A stretch of 25,303 nucleotides of DNA, from the IMG/VR virus record IMGVR_UViG_3300041409_000151, positions 1-25,303 of that record; one strand, given 5' to 3'. The DNA is from a virus. The position numbers and the translations under genes were made by a program. Of the stretch, positions 7,180-14,731 are shown piece after piece. Each line of letters starts with the position of its first letter. The first letter of the stretch is position 1. The notes under the pieces were generated by a model. The model saw only the letters and a program-made list of their open reading frames with translations, did not search any database and had not been told where the DNA came from.

Positions 7180-8025
7180 CTATCCGGCGAACATGCCCCA
7201 GATCCTGACACGCGGCAGACGGGTAATCGTGGTGGCCGTAGCCGTCGCCGTGTTGTTGTAGAAGTAGAAGGTCCAGGCGGTCCCGGCCGTGAGCCAGATG
7301 CACCCGGACAGGCCCGTGTCGCCCCAGGTCGGTTGCATCGGATGCTTCGGGGCCATGAGGAGAGTCGCGTCCGAGTAGCCGCCGGACCCGGGGGTGAGAC
7401 CCATCGCGACACCGCTGGCCACGAGAGTCGACATGCGGAACTGAACGTCGATGAAGTACAGGCCCTCGAACTCATTCGTCCAGTCCCGGCCGCCGTTGGT
7501 GGCCGTGATCCCGTTGCCCGCGCCCTTCGCGGTGTCCCGCGTCGGGAAGAGCAGCGCGTTCGCGTTCGCGCCGAAGTTCTGGGTCGCGCCGTTCGTCCAC
7601 TCGCCGCCGATGGCCTGCCCGGTCATCAGGCCGGAGTTGATGATCTGCCAGCCGTTCGTGGCTCCGGAGTACTGCCACCGGCGGTACTCGTCACCGGCGT
7701 TGATCACCTGCTGGCCGACGTACGGCGTGGTGATGTCCGCCGTGCTGGAGACTACGACCGTGCCGGGGACCAGCCAGTTCGTGCCGTCGTAGACCTCCAG
7801 GAAGTTCTTATCCAGCCGCCAATAGCCCTGTCCGGCGAGCGGTGCGACCGGCCGGCCAGCGGTGCCGGTGCCGACGATGACGCCCGGCCCCTTCGCGTCC
7901 ACGTACCCCTTCGTGGCCGCGTCGGTGCTGGCGGTCGGCGTGCCCAGGTTGGTGACCTTGAACCCGTTGAACGTCGTGTCACCGGCGACGGAGGCAGGCC
8001 CCAGCAGGGGGATCGATGCGACCAC
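7180..8025 (-). CDS. Tail fibre / receptor-binding protein (second paralogue)
   Basis: A GTG start at 8025, 3 bases after the upstream stop, with a GGAG Shine-Dalgarno. The 281-residue protein starts MVASIP, like its neighbour, followed by the classical fibre motif KVTNLGTPTASTDAATKGYVDAKG (about 23-46). This is followed by a beta-rich middle (GYWRLDKNFLEVYDGTNW) and a C-terminal domain (about 190-281; GLYFIDVQFRM to RVRIWGMFAG) that resembles a C1q/jelly-roll-type head. It is likely a trimeric adhesin at the tail tip; the receptor is unknown. Confidence 0.75.
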   Translation of the reverse strand: MVASIPLLGPASVAGDTTFNGFKVTNLGTPTASTDAATKGYVDAKGPGVIVGTGTAGRPVAPLAGQGYWRLDKNFLEVYDGTNWLVPGTVVVSSTADITTPYVGQQVINAGDEYRRWQYSGATNGWQIINSGLMTGQAIGGEWTNGATQNFGANANALLFPTRDTAKGAGNGITATNGGRDWTNEFEGLYFIDVQFRMSTLVASGVAMGLTPGSGGYSDATLLMAPKHPMQPTWGDTGLSGCIWLTAGTAWTFYFYNNTATATATTITRLPRVRIWGMFAG

Positions 8026-8028
8026 GGA

Positions 8029-9285
8029 TCAGCTCCGGATCTCAGCCGAGTACTGGCCTGCGGTCGGGGCGGTGCCGAAGTCGAGCGTCACGCTCGCGGA
8101 GCCGGGCGCGTTGACTACCGAGCAGTAGACCAGCGCGTTGTCCGAGTTCCGCCAGACCTGGACCTGGAGACGGCGGCTGGCCGGCGGGGCGTACGGCGAG
8201 GTGATCGTGACCGGCGTGGCTCCGCCCGGCACGGCGACGGTCGCGCTCCGGCTCACCGTGTTGTCGACGGCGAGCCCGCCCGTGGTGCTGATCCCGCCGC
8301 CACCGGTCGCCACGGCGGAGATCGTGGAGCCGACCACCTGGACGCCGTTCGTGCCCGTGTAGGTCACCTGGGCACCGAACTGGCGGATCACCACGGGGTC
8401 GGTGCCGATGACGGGGTTCGTCGCGTTGGTGACGATCCACTGGGTCGCGCCGTTCGCGGTGCCGTTCTTGACGAACCAGAACGCGCCCGGCAGTTCCTCC
8501 TGGGGCGTGGCTCGGGTCCAGCTCCCCGCCGCCGCGATCCACACACCGTTCGAGACGTGGCCACCGGCGACGGCCTGGAGGACGCGGTCGCCAGCCACCA
8601 GCGTGTAGCCGTCGATCGTGGTCAGGCCGGACTTCGTGACGTTCGTCGTCGCCAGGACGGCCACGTCGTTCTTCACGTCGAGCCCGGCGGTCGCATTCGC
8701 GACGGCCGTGTCCACGTAGGTCTTGTTCGCGCCGTCGGTGCCGGTCGTCGGCGTGCCCACGGCGGTGAGCCGCTGGGAGTTGATGTTCAGCGCGGACGTG
8801 GGCGCGGCGAACTGGTCGAGCCGGTCCGCGAGCGCGGCGGTCGCGGCGGCGGTCGCGAAGTTCGAGATTGCGGCGTCCGTGCGCTGGCCGGTGGTCAGGC
8901 TGAAGTCGCGCACCTGCGCGAGGGTCTGGCCGCCCAGCTTGTTCGAGTCGAGCGCGGTGGTCGCGGTGGTCGCCGTCGTGGCGGAGCCCGCCGTGGTGGC
9001 GGTGGTCGCGGAGTCGGCCGCCGTCGCGTGGTCCGCGTTCGTCGCGTGCGCCGCGTCCGTCGCGGTGGTGGCCGTCGTCGCGGTGGTCGCGGAGTCTGCG
9101 GTACCGGCGTCCGGCTTCTTCCACGCGGAGCCGGTGCACTCCCAGACCGTGTTCTGGTACCAGACCAGCCGGCCCGTCTGGGCGGCGGTCGCCGTCGGGA
9201 GCGCGCCCACCGGCTCGATGTTCAGGTTCAACGGCGGGTAGTTCGCCAGGTCCTGGCTCGCCGTGAACGGGATCGTCGCGACCAT
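8029..9285 (-). CDS. Tail fibre protein with Ala/Thr-rich repeat shaft
   Basis: 418 residues starting MVATIP. A short N-terminal domain with LVWYQNTVWECTGSAWKK is followed by a shaft of heptad-like Ala/Thr repeats (about 61-112; ADSATTATTATTATDAA type), then LNINSQRLTAVGTPTTGTDGANKTYVD, a motif shared with the next gene. The remaining half is beta-rich, ending in a sandwich-like domain (SVTLDFGTAPTAGQYSAEI). The composition indicates a trimeric fibre shaft. It starts 1 base after the upstream stop. Confidence 0.8.
   Translation of the reverse strand: MVATIPFTASQDLANYPPLNLNIEPVGALPTATAAQTGRLVWYQNTVWECTGSAWKKPDAGTADSATTATTATTATDAAHATNADHATAADSATTATTAGSATTATTATTALDSNKLGGQTLAQVRDFSLTTGQRTDAAISNFATAAATAALADRLDQFAAPTSALNINSQRLTAVGTPTTGTDGANKTYVDTAVANATAGLDVKNDVAVLATTNVTKSGLTTIDGYTLVAGDRVLQAVAGGHVSNGVWIAAAGSWTRATPQEELPGAFWFVKNGTANGATQWIVTNATNPVIGTDPVVIRQFGAQVTYTGTNGVQVVGSTISAVATGGGGISTTGGLAVDNTVSRSATVAVPGGATPVTITSPYAPPASRRLQVQVWRNSDNALVYCSVVNAPGSASVTLDFGTAPTAGQYSAEIRS
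8950..9105 (-). repeat. Low-complexity Ala/Thr repeat in tail fibre gene
   Basis: About 50 residues of A/T/S/D units (SATTATTATT-like), giving a degenerate GTGGTCGCC-type DNA repeat on the plus strand. It would form the fibre shaft and could expand or contract by slippage. Confidence 0.7.
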
Positions 9286-9286
9286 G

Positions 9287-9946
9287 TCAGGTGACCTCCA
9301 TCGTGCCGATGACGGGGTCGCCGTGCTCGACCCTCACCGTGTTTGCGTCCGGCCAGCTGACCGATCCGAAGAACTGCTTCCCGTTCTGGTCACGGGTGGT
9401 CGGAAAGGGGTGGCGGCCCAGGCCGTGTTCGAAGACCCAGATCTTCATGGGCGTGCTGAAGGTCTTCGACTGCCCGAGCAGGGGGGCGCGCTGGGCGATC
9501 CACTGACCGTTCGAGCCGTAGGCCAGGTGGTCGCCCACCTGCTTCCCGACGGTGTCCACGTCCGAGAGGTCGTCGAGCGCCATCGACCACGGCGGGTCGG
9601 TGCCCGGCGGCGGGACGGCGATCAGGAGGTCCGAGAGCCAGTGCGTCGAGCCTTCGTCGGTTAGCCGGAAGGGCCACGCGGAGCCGTGCGGGGCACAGCG
9701 TTCGTCGGCCAGGTAGTAGTTCCCGGCCTGCTCGATCTCGGAGTTCAGCAGCAGCGTCGCGGACCACTGGCCGTCGTGGTCAGTGTCGACGGGCGTATCG
9801 GCCAGCACTTCGCCGATGCCGTTGGCCAGAAACGGATCGCCCGGTGCGATCAAGCGAATCCTTACGGTGACGTTCTGGAGTGCTCGCCCGGTCCCGTCCA
9901 TCAGCGTGTTGATCACCGTGGCCCGCCGGCCGATTGGCTCCGTCAT
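9287..9946 (-). CDS. Tail-tip / fibre-associated protein, 219 aa
   Basis: A strong GGGAGG Shine-Dalgarno lies 7 bases before the ATG at 9946. The N-terminal 90 residues look like an Ig/FnIII-type sandwich (VTVRIRLIAP to GQWSATLLLNSEI). A linker with DLSDVDTVGKQVGDHLAYGSNGQWIAQ follows. The C-terminus (KIWVFEHGLGRHPFPTTRDQ, then FGSVSWPDANTVRVEHGDPVIGTMEV) matches the terminal module seen in many phage fibres. It heads the fibre gene cluster. The RusA-like frame runs 167 bases into its 5' end. Confidence 0.75.
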   Translation of the reverse strand: MTEPIGRRATVINTLMDGTGRALQNVTVRIRLIAPGDPFLANGIGEVLADTPVDTDHDGQWSATLLLNSEIEQAGNYYLADERCAPHGSAWPFRLTDEGSTHWLSDLLIAVPPPGTDPPWSMALDDLSDVDTVGKQVGDHLAYGSNGQWIAQRAPLLGQSKTFSTPMKIWVFEHGLGRHPFPTTRDQNGKQFFGSVSWPDANTVRVEHGDPVIGTMEVT

Positions 9947-10349
9947 CCGTCACCTCCCTGATCTCCAGGATCACTGTAGGGCGGGAGCGGTCCTCGGGGT
10001 CGTGCGAGCGTGGGACGACTTCGGCCGCCGCGATGCGCACGTGCCGCGCGTTGTCGTCCGGCCAGACGCCGGCCAGCGTGAGCCCGTCCAGGATCGGCTT
10101 CAGGGAGTCCGTCTGGTTGTCGCTGTCCGCGACGCGGTTCGAGCCCGGGAACCAACGGAGCAGCACGTCCACTCGGGTGCCGGGCGCGATCTTCAGCCCG
10201 TGCTGCTGCTGCCAGTGCTTCCCGAGGTAGTAGAGATCGTTCTTCGTCTCGCGGTACTCGCGGTGCGCTGGTGACCAGTGCTTCCGCCGGTTCGCGGACA
10301 GGGGTGGTCGTTCGTACGGGAGCACGAACGACCACACCCGCCCGTCCAT
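9780..10349 (-). CDS. RusA-like Holliday junction resolvase
   Basis: The ATG at 10349 overlaps the holin stop (TGATG). Residues 1-135 match the RusA fold: ANRRKHW near 19-25, then the acidic set in VADSDNQTDSLKPILDGL (D75, D77, D88) and LAGVWPDDNARHV (D98, D99). RusA dimers cut four-way junctions and branched DNA before packaging. The homologous part ends near residue 135, where the next gene starts. The frame stays open for about 55 more residues across the start of the tail gene. That extension is low-complexity and arginine-rich, so it may be translated but non-essential. Confidence 0.75.
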   Translation of the reverse strand: MDGRVWSFVLPYERPPLSANRRKHWSPAHREYRETKNDLYYLGKHWQQQHGLKIAPGTRVDVLLRWFPGSNRVADSDNQTDSLKPILDGLTLAGVWPDDNARHVRIAAAEVVPRSHDPEDRSRPTVILEIREVTDDGANRPAGHGDQHADGRDRASTPERHRKDSLDRTGRSVSGQRHRRSAGRYARRH

Positions 10350-10723
10350 CAGCCGGCCCGCAGGTTCGTGACCTTCGGAACGACCTGGCCGCGCGCGTCG
10401 ATCGGCGCGACCACCTGCGGTCGGACCAGCAGGCCCAGCACGGCCTGGACCATGAACATGACCTCCGCCTGCTGCTCCGGGGACCACTTCAGGCCGAAGG
10501 CGAGCCCGAGCGCGATGCCCGCCTTGAACAGGCCGGTGACCGCCGGGACTGCCGAGCCGTCGCGGACGACGATCGCCTGGATCACGCCCACGATGGCGAG
10601 CGAGAAGGCCGCGATCAGACCCTGGGTCTCGATGCTGATCGGGGTCAGGAAGGCGGAGACGAACTGGACGATCGCGGCGACCAGCCCCAGCCAAAGGACC
10701 GGGTCCCTACCGAAGATCTTCAT
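10349..10723 (-). CDS. Holin-like membrane protein
   Basis: A 124-residue protein with hydrophobic segments at about 9-26, 35-53, 61-78 and 86-99, a short charged N-terminus (MKIFGRDP) and a polar C-terminal tail. Its size, topology and position directly downstream of the endolysin support a holin that permeabilises the host membrane. Holins share little sequence, so the call rests on context. A GGGAAA element precedes the ATG. Confidence 0.7.
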   Translation of the reverse strand: MKIFGRDPVLWLGLVAAIVQFVSAFLTPISIETQGLIAAFSLAIVGVIQAIVVRDGSAVPAVTGLFKAGIALGLAFGLKWSPEQQAEVMFMVQAVLGLLVRPQVVAPIDARGQVVPKVTNLRAG

Positions 10724-10739
10724 CTGGTTTCCCTTTCAA

Positions 10740-11768
10740 CTACCCGAGCAGGTAGCTCGGGACGAACATCACGGCCGTCCGGCCGTTGCTGGACAGCGAA
10801 TACGTCACCCGCGTGGTGCCCTTCGGCACCTCGTACGCCTGGGCGTTGTTCCAGTCGGCGCGGCGCTCGGTGCCGTCCTTCCACTTCCCCGCCGGGACCA
10901 CCGAGTGGCCGCCGCCCATCCCGCCGCCGGGACCCCAGCAGCCGACCGGCGCGGCCGGCTCCGCGTTCCCGAAGAAACAGGTCTTGTCGTCGAGCGGCTG
11001 GACGATCAGCTGGCCGCCGCACGGCGGGACCAGCTGGTACGCGAACTCGATCTGGGTGTCCTTGCCGGGGCCGCCGCCGTCCTTGACGATCGGGGTCGGG
11101 CCGTGGATCACGGGGTTGAACATGGCTTCCTCCATCTGCGCGACGGTCAGCCGGCCGCCGGGGATTGGTGTCGGGGTGGGGGTCGGGCGCGGAGCTGGCC
11201 CGGGGCCGACGATCACGGGAGCGTCGCCGGTGTTCAGGTCGACACCGGACGCCTTGATGCCCGGGACCACGCCCGAGCTGCTGTGCTGCCACGTCCGGAA
11301 CGCGTTCTTCGGCCGCGCCCCGTAGCGGGCGATCCAGGGCCAGACGCTCGGGATGGAGTTCCGCACCGTCGCGAGCAGGTAGCCCATCATCGAATCGTTC
11401 GCGTAGAAGACCGGGATCTGGCCGGCGTCGACCGCGCGGCGGAGCCAGGCGATCGCGAACTGGGCCGCCGTGTTGCCCGGGACGAACGGGTCTTCGAGGT
11501 CGAGCGCGGGCGAGAGGTCGAGCGCGTTCCGCGACCGCGCCGTCCGGAGCAGCAGGTCGTACTGGTCAGCAGCGGAACCGGGCTGGGCGTAGCCGTAGAG
11601 CCCGCACGCGATGCCCGCCGCCTTCGCCGCCTGGGGCCAGTTCGCGGTGTCCCGCGTCGTCATCCCGTCGGTTCCCTTGAAGTACGCGAACGTCCGGCCG
11701 GAGCGACGGACCGCGCCCCAGTCTTCGACGGACTGGTACTTCGTGTAGATGTCTAGACCTTCGGCCAT
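10740..11768 (-). CDS. Endolysin, GH25 muramidase with C-terminal wall-binding-like domain
   Basis: 342 residues, with GGAGG 7 bases before the ATG. Residues 1-180 form a GH25 lysozyme-like barrel: GLDIYTKY (D6), FAYFKGTDG, GLYGYAQPG and the catalytic PALDLEDP (D90, E92), then PVFYANDSMM and TWQHSSSGVVPGIKASGVDLN, which is near the usual end of the domain. A Pro/Thr linker (about 190-206) joins a Cys-containing C-terminal domain of unknown type (CGGQ, TCFFGN, GCWGPGGG) that could bind the cell wall. It would cleave peptidoglycan glycan strands at lysis. It lies 1 base after the papain-like gene. Confidence 0.88.
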   Translation of the reverse strand: MAEGLDIYTKYQSVEDWGAVRRSGRTFAYFKGTDGMTTRDTANWPQAAKAAGIACGLYGYAQPGSAADQYDLLLRTARSRNALDLSPALDLEDPFVPGNTAAQFAIAWLRRAVDAGQIPVFYANDSMMGYLLATVRNSIPSVWPWIARYGARPKNAFRTWQHSSSGVVPGIKASGVDLNTGDAPVIVGPGPAPRPTPTPTPIPGGRLTVAQMEEAMFNPVIHGPTPIVKDGGGPGKDTQIEFAYQLVPPCGGQLIVQPLDDKTCFFGNAEPAAPVGCWGPGGGMGGGHSVVPAGKWKDGTERRADWNNAQAYEVPKGTTRVTYSLSSNGRTAVMFVPSYLLG

Positions 11769-11769
11769 C

Positions 11770-12570
11770 TCAGAGCCTCCCCGTCGGCACGCTCACGTCG
11801 CCGTGGAGCTTCAGCAGCTGATCCAGGTGCGTGAACCGGAGCAGCGCCCGGCCGTTGATGCCCCAGCCCTTGCCCCAGCTGTTCGTGATCTCGACGGCCT
11901 GGCGCTCGAAGTCCACGCCGGTCGCGGTGATCTGATGCCCGCCGGCCAGGCCCGTGAAGGACTGGACGACCAGGAACCCCTGGCGGTCCACGTCGAACAT
12001 CGAATTGAACCAGGGGAGCCCGAGGGAGATCGGCGAGACCTGGAGCAACTTCTTCACGGTGGCGAGCGAGAAAGCCCAGCGGTAGGCCGGAATCAGGCCG
12101 TCCGCGCGGAGCTGCTTCATGCTCCACAGGCCGGTGCTTCCGGTGTCGTCCGGCGGGTACCGGCCGGGGATCTGCCGGTCGTCGAGCGCGGTCTCCCGCG
12201 AGTAGAACGCCAGCGCGTCTTCGGTGGTGAACAGCTTCGAGCCGACGAACGGCTCCGTGTTCATCAGGCCCAGCGCGGCCATCGCGGTGCACGCGCCCAC
12301 GTCGCCCTGGTCGAAGATCTCACCGTGGCGCATGTGGTACGTCGTCCGCTCCGTGGCCACGTGCTCGACCAGCGAAGCCGCGTCGTAGTCCAGCGATCGC
12401 GCGTCGTGGAGCACGTGACGCCCGAGCCCGGGACCCTGTTCGAGCTGGTGGAAGTACTGACCGGTGACGTGTGGAACTCCCAGGTCGAAGTCCCTGCCGT
12501 GCTCGCGGTCGTAGCGTTCGGCCGGCCGATCCGCCACGCCGTCGCCGTCTTCGTCGAAGTGCTGTCCCAT
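11770..12570 (-). CDS. Papain-like (C1A family) cysteine peptidase
   Basis: The catalytic set is recognisable: DQGDVGACTAMAA with oxyanion Gln88 and Cys94, GGHQITATGVD with His212, and ITNSWGKGWG with Asn230, in the right order and spacing for a papain fold of about 200 residues. The usual CGSCW box is changed to VGACT. No clear signal peptide is seen. The N-terminus has a Ca-binding-like DEDGDGVAD. It sits in the lysis cassette, 1 base upstream of the endolysin. A role in lysis, host takeover or tail maturation cannot be distinguished. GGAGG lies upstream of the ATG. Confidence 0.8.
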   Translation of the reverse strand: MGQHFDEDGDGVADRPAERYDREHGRDFDLGVPHVTGQYFHQLEQGPGLGRHVLHDARSLDYDAASLVEHVATERTTYHMRHGEIFDQGDVGACTAMAALGLMNTEPFVGSKLFTTEDALAFYSRETALDDRQIPGRYPPDDTGSTGLWSMKQLRADGLIPAYRWAFSLATVKKLLQVSPISLGLPWFNSMFDVDRQGFLVVQSFTGLAGGHQITATGVDFERQAVEITNSWGKGWGINGRALLRFTHLDQLLKLHGDVSVPTGRL

Positions 12571-12600
12571 GTGGCTACCTCCGCGAAGCAGCCTACGCGA

Positions 12601-12625
12601 CTCACCCCCCAGTCCGGGGGGTGAG
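12601..12625. promoter_or_regulatory. Perfect C6-N5-G6 palindrome without promoter hexamers
   Basis: Ten-base arms CTCACCCCCC / GGGGGGTGAG flank the centre agtcc, the most perfect copy in the window. It lies in the 66-base gap between the helicase stop and the protease start. Neither strand has a TTG -35 or TA..T -10 at the positions used by the other copies. It could be an operator or roadblock for the shared regulator, or act as an RNA hairpin. Confidence 0.5.
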
Positions 12626-12636
12626 TGCGGCGTGGC

Positions 12637-13956
12637 TCAGTCCTCGCCCTGGGGGTCCCAGTGCTTCGGCGCGTCGTAGTACTCCTCGCGGCTGATCGGC
12701 CCCATGGCCCACGGGAGGATGCCCTCGCCGTGCGTCTTCTGGAGGTCCTTCGGCCAGCTCCGCTCATCGCGGTGGCCGCGCCAGCTCACCACCTGGGCCA
12801 GGCGCTCCGGGTCCTCGCGGTCGCGCCGGAGCCCGAGCCCGAACTCCGGCCACCCGAGGAACAGCGACGACCCTCGGGGCCGCATGAAGCGGTTGCCCTC
12901 GGAGTCCTTCGAGTTCCCCGCGTGGGCTTCGGTGATGATCGCGACGCCGTACCGCTCGCGGAGCATGTCCAGCTTCCCCACCAGCTCGCGCGCGGCCTCT
13001 TCGTTGTTCATGTCCGCGCGGTGCAGCTTGTAGAGCGGCCCGACGGCGAGCACGTCCGGCGCGGTGGCGGAGACGAAGCGCTCCAGGCGGATCATGTCCC
13101 CGCCCTTCAGGAGGTCGAGCCCACCGGGCGCGAAGTCGATGAACAGCCGCTTGTCCCAGCCGACCGGGGGCAGGCCCTGCTGGGCGCGCATGGAGTCGAC
13201 CAGGCCCACGATCCGGCGGTACCGGCGGCGGGACTGGCTGGGCGAGTTCTCGCAATCCATGATCGTCACGCGGAGTTCGCCGATCCCCTGGATCTCCTCC
13301 GTGGTGAAGGGGTGGATGCCCGCCGCGATGCAACACAGCATCTGGGCCACCAGCTCGGACTTCCCGAAGCCTTCGTCCCCGGTGAGCACGACGCGGTCCA
13401 TCCGCTCCAGCAGGCCGGGCACCACCCAGTCGTACTCCGTGGTCCCCGCCAGGAGGTCGGCCAGCGTCGGGGGCATCCACTCGTCCGACGGCGCGGCGAG
13501 CGTCGCCAGCTCCTCCAGCGTGACCCGGACGCGGTCGATCGTGGCCGACAGGGGCAGGGCGTCGCCGGACTCCCACTGGGCGTCCAGGTGCTGGATCTCG
13601 CGGGTGAAGTCGTCGGCGAGCCGGCGGCGGGCGTACAGCTCGCAGATCCGCCAGGCGTAGCTGGGCGCGGACTGCGCGCCGACGTGGCTCCCCTGCTGGA
13701 CGATGTCGAACAGCTCGACGGCGTGGATCTTCGAGGCGAGCCCCTGGTCCATGATCTGGGCGTTCACGGTGTTGGGGTCGATCGCCTCGCGGCGGATGAT
13801 CATCTCCCGCAGGATCGACGCGATCGCCTGGTGCTTCAGGGAGTAGTACGCCTCCGTCGGCACGGACATGAACGTCGGACCGGTCTGCTCGGGGGCGTTG
13901 ATCATCGCGGCGAGGAGAGCCCGCTCGATGATGAGATCGTGTGCGTTGCGTGCCAT
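12637..13956 (-). CDS. DnaB/RepA-like replicative helicase
   Basis: 439 residues. An N-terminal DnaB_N-like helical domain (1-115) is followed by a RecA-type ATPase: Walker A GDEGFGKSE (193-201), the TIMDCENS strand (231-238), DVLAVGPLYKL (301-311) as Walker B region, ITEAHAGN (341-348) in the position of the sensor His, and RPRGSSLFLGWPEFGLGLRRD (359-379) typical of phage RepA/DnaB-like helicases. It should form a hexamer that unwinds the fork. It starts 1 base after the initiator gene stop, an O-P-like arrangement. Confidence 0.85.
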   Translation of the reverse strand: MARNAHDLIIERALLAAMINAPEQTGPTFMSVPTEAYYSLKHQAIASILREMIIRREAIDPNTVNAQIMDQGLASKIHAVELFDIVQQGSHVGAQSAPSYAWRICELYARRRLADDFTREIQHLDAQWESGDALPLSATIDRVRVTLEELATLAAPSDEWMPPTLADLLAGTTEYDWVVPGLLERMDRVVLTGDEGFGKSELVAQMLCCIAAGIHPFTTEEIQGIGELRVTIMDCENSPSQSRRRYRRIVGLVDSMRAQQGLPPVGWDKRLFIDFAPGGLDLLKGGDMIRLERFVSATAPDVLAVGPLYKLHRADMNNEEAARELVGKLDMLRERYGVAIITEAHAGNSKDSEGNRFMRPRGSSLFLGWPEFGLGLRRDREDPERLAQVVSWRGHRDERSWPKDLQKTHGEGILPWAMGPISREEYYDAPKHWDPQGED

Positions 13957-13957
13957 G

Positions 13958-14731
13958 TCAGTACTCCAGGAGCTGGTTTCCGACCACGCGCGCAGCGGTG
14001 GACGGGCGGGAGGGAGCGGGACGGCTGGCCGGTCGCGGGCCGCCTTCGAGGGTGTTCCGCAGGCGCTCAGCCGTGAGCGTCCAGCGGTTCTCCGCGATGT
14101 AGTCCAGGGCCTTCTGGATCTGGTCGTCGCGGTATCCGGCGCGGAGTCCCATCCGGATGATCTTCGCGAAGGCGGGCACGTTGCCCATCTTGCCCAGTCG
14201 TTCGTAGTAGTGCCCTGCGAGTGCGTTGGCCCGCTGGTTCTCGGTGGGCTCCTTCGCCGGTCCCTGCTCCGGCTTGCCGGCCTCGAAGAGCGCTTCCGAC
14301 GCGGGAGCGGCGGGGTCTTTAGGTTCTTCTTTTGGGTTCCCCTGGGGGTTATCCCGCTCAGGTTGAGCGGCCCCCCCGCTCGTTTTGAGCGGAGGGGTCC
14401 GCTCGATCTTGGCGGCCCTCCGCTCAGATCGAGCGGAGGTAGCGAGGTCTGCCAGACGGTCGACGTTCAGGCGGTAGATGCTGCGATCGTTGTTCTTGCC
14501 GTCGCTGGCCTTCTGGAGCTGGCGGGCCAGGAGACCCTGCTTCTCCAGCTCCGCGCACGCCTTCCGCGCGGTGGAGAGTCCGCAGTCCGCGCGGCTCGCG
14601 ATCGTGGCCATGAACGGCCAGCACACGCCATCGTCGTTGGCCTGGTCGGCGAGCGCGAGCAGGACCAGGCGGACGGTCGCGGACCCCACGCTCGGGCCGT
14701 CCCACACGTCGGTCATGATCCGGATGCTCAT
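13958..14731 (-). CDS. Replication initiator-like protein (winged-helix N-terminus, lambda O-like layout)
   Basis: 257 residues. The N-terminal winged helix (about 12-95; TVRLVLLALADQANDDGVCWPFMATIASRADCGLSTARKACAELEKQGLL) is of the kind seen in phage replication organisers. Residues about 98-160 are a disordered, charged, Pro-rich linker encoded by the iteron/AT-rich DNA. A helical C-terminal domain (about 165-230) could contact the helicase, whose gene follows after 1 base. The ATG at 14731 has no good Shine-Dalgarno; it overlaps the stop of a small upstream ORF. It would bind the origin and load the helicase. Confidence 0.75.
   Translation of the reverse strand: MSIRIMTDVWDGPSVGSATVRLVLLALADQANDDGVCWPFMATIASRADCGLSTARKACAELEKQGLLARQLQKASDGKNNDRSIYRLNVDRLADLATSARSERRAAKIERTPPLKTSGGAAQPERDNPQGNPKEEPKDPAAPASEALFEAGKPEQGPAKEPTENQRANALAGHYYERLGKMGNVPAFAKIIRMGLRAGYRDDQIQKALDYIAENRWTLTAERLRNTLEGGPRPASRPAPSRPSTAARVVGNQLLEY
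14316..14436. other. Putative replication origin: four iterons plus AT-rich tract
   Basis: Three exact CCGCTC-N5-GAGCGG palindromes lie at 14354-14370, 14376-14392 and 14420-14436. A degenerate copy (CCGCTC-N5-TGGCGG) lies at 14399-14415. Their centres (14362, 14384, 14407, 14428) are 22, 23 and 21 bases apart. Next to them, on the downstream side of the gene, 14316-14338 has 15 A/T of 23 bases in a very GC-rich genome. In phage lambda, four iterons and an AT-rich element lie in the same order inside gene O. The spacing changes reading frame, so protein repeats do not explain it. Confidence 0.7.

Noticed and set aside
7168-9294. A 708-codon open frame on the plus strand
   Set aside because: It is antisense to two clear tail-fibre genes and a small gene; its composition is the GC-rich, Arg/Gly/Val-heavy type expected of a shadow frame.
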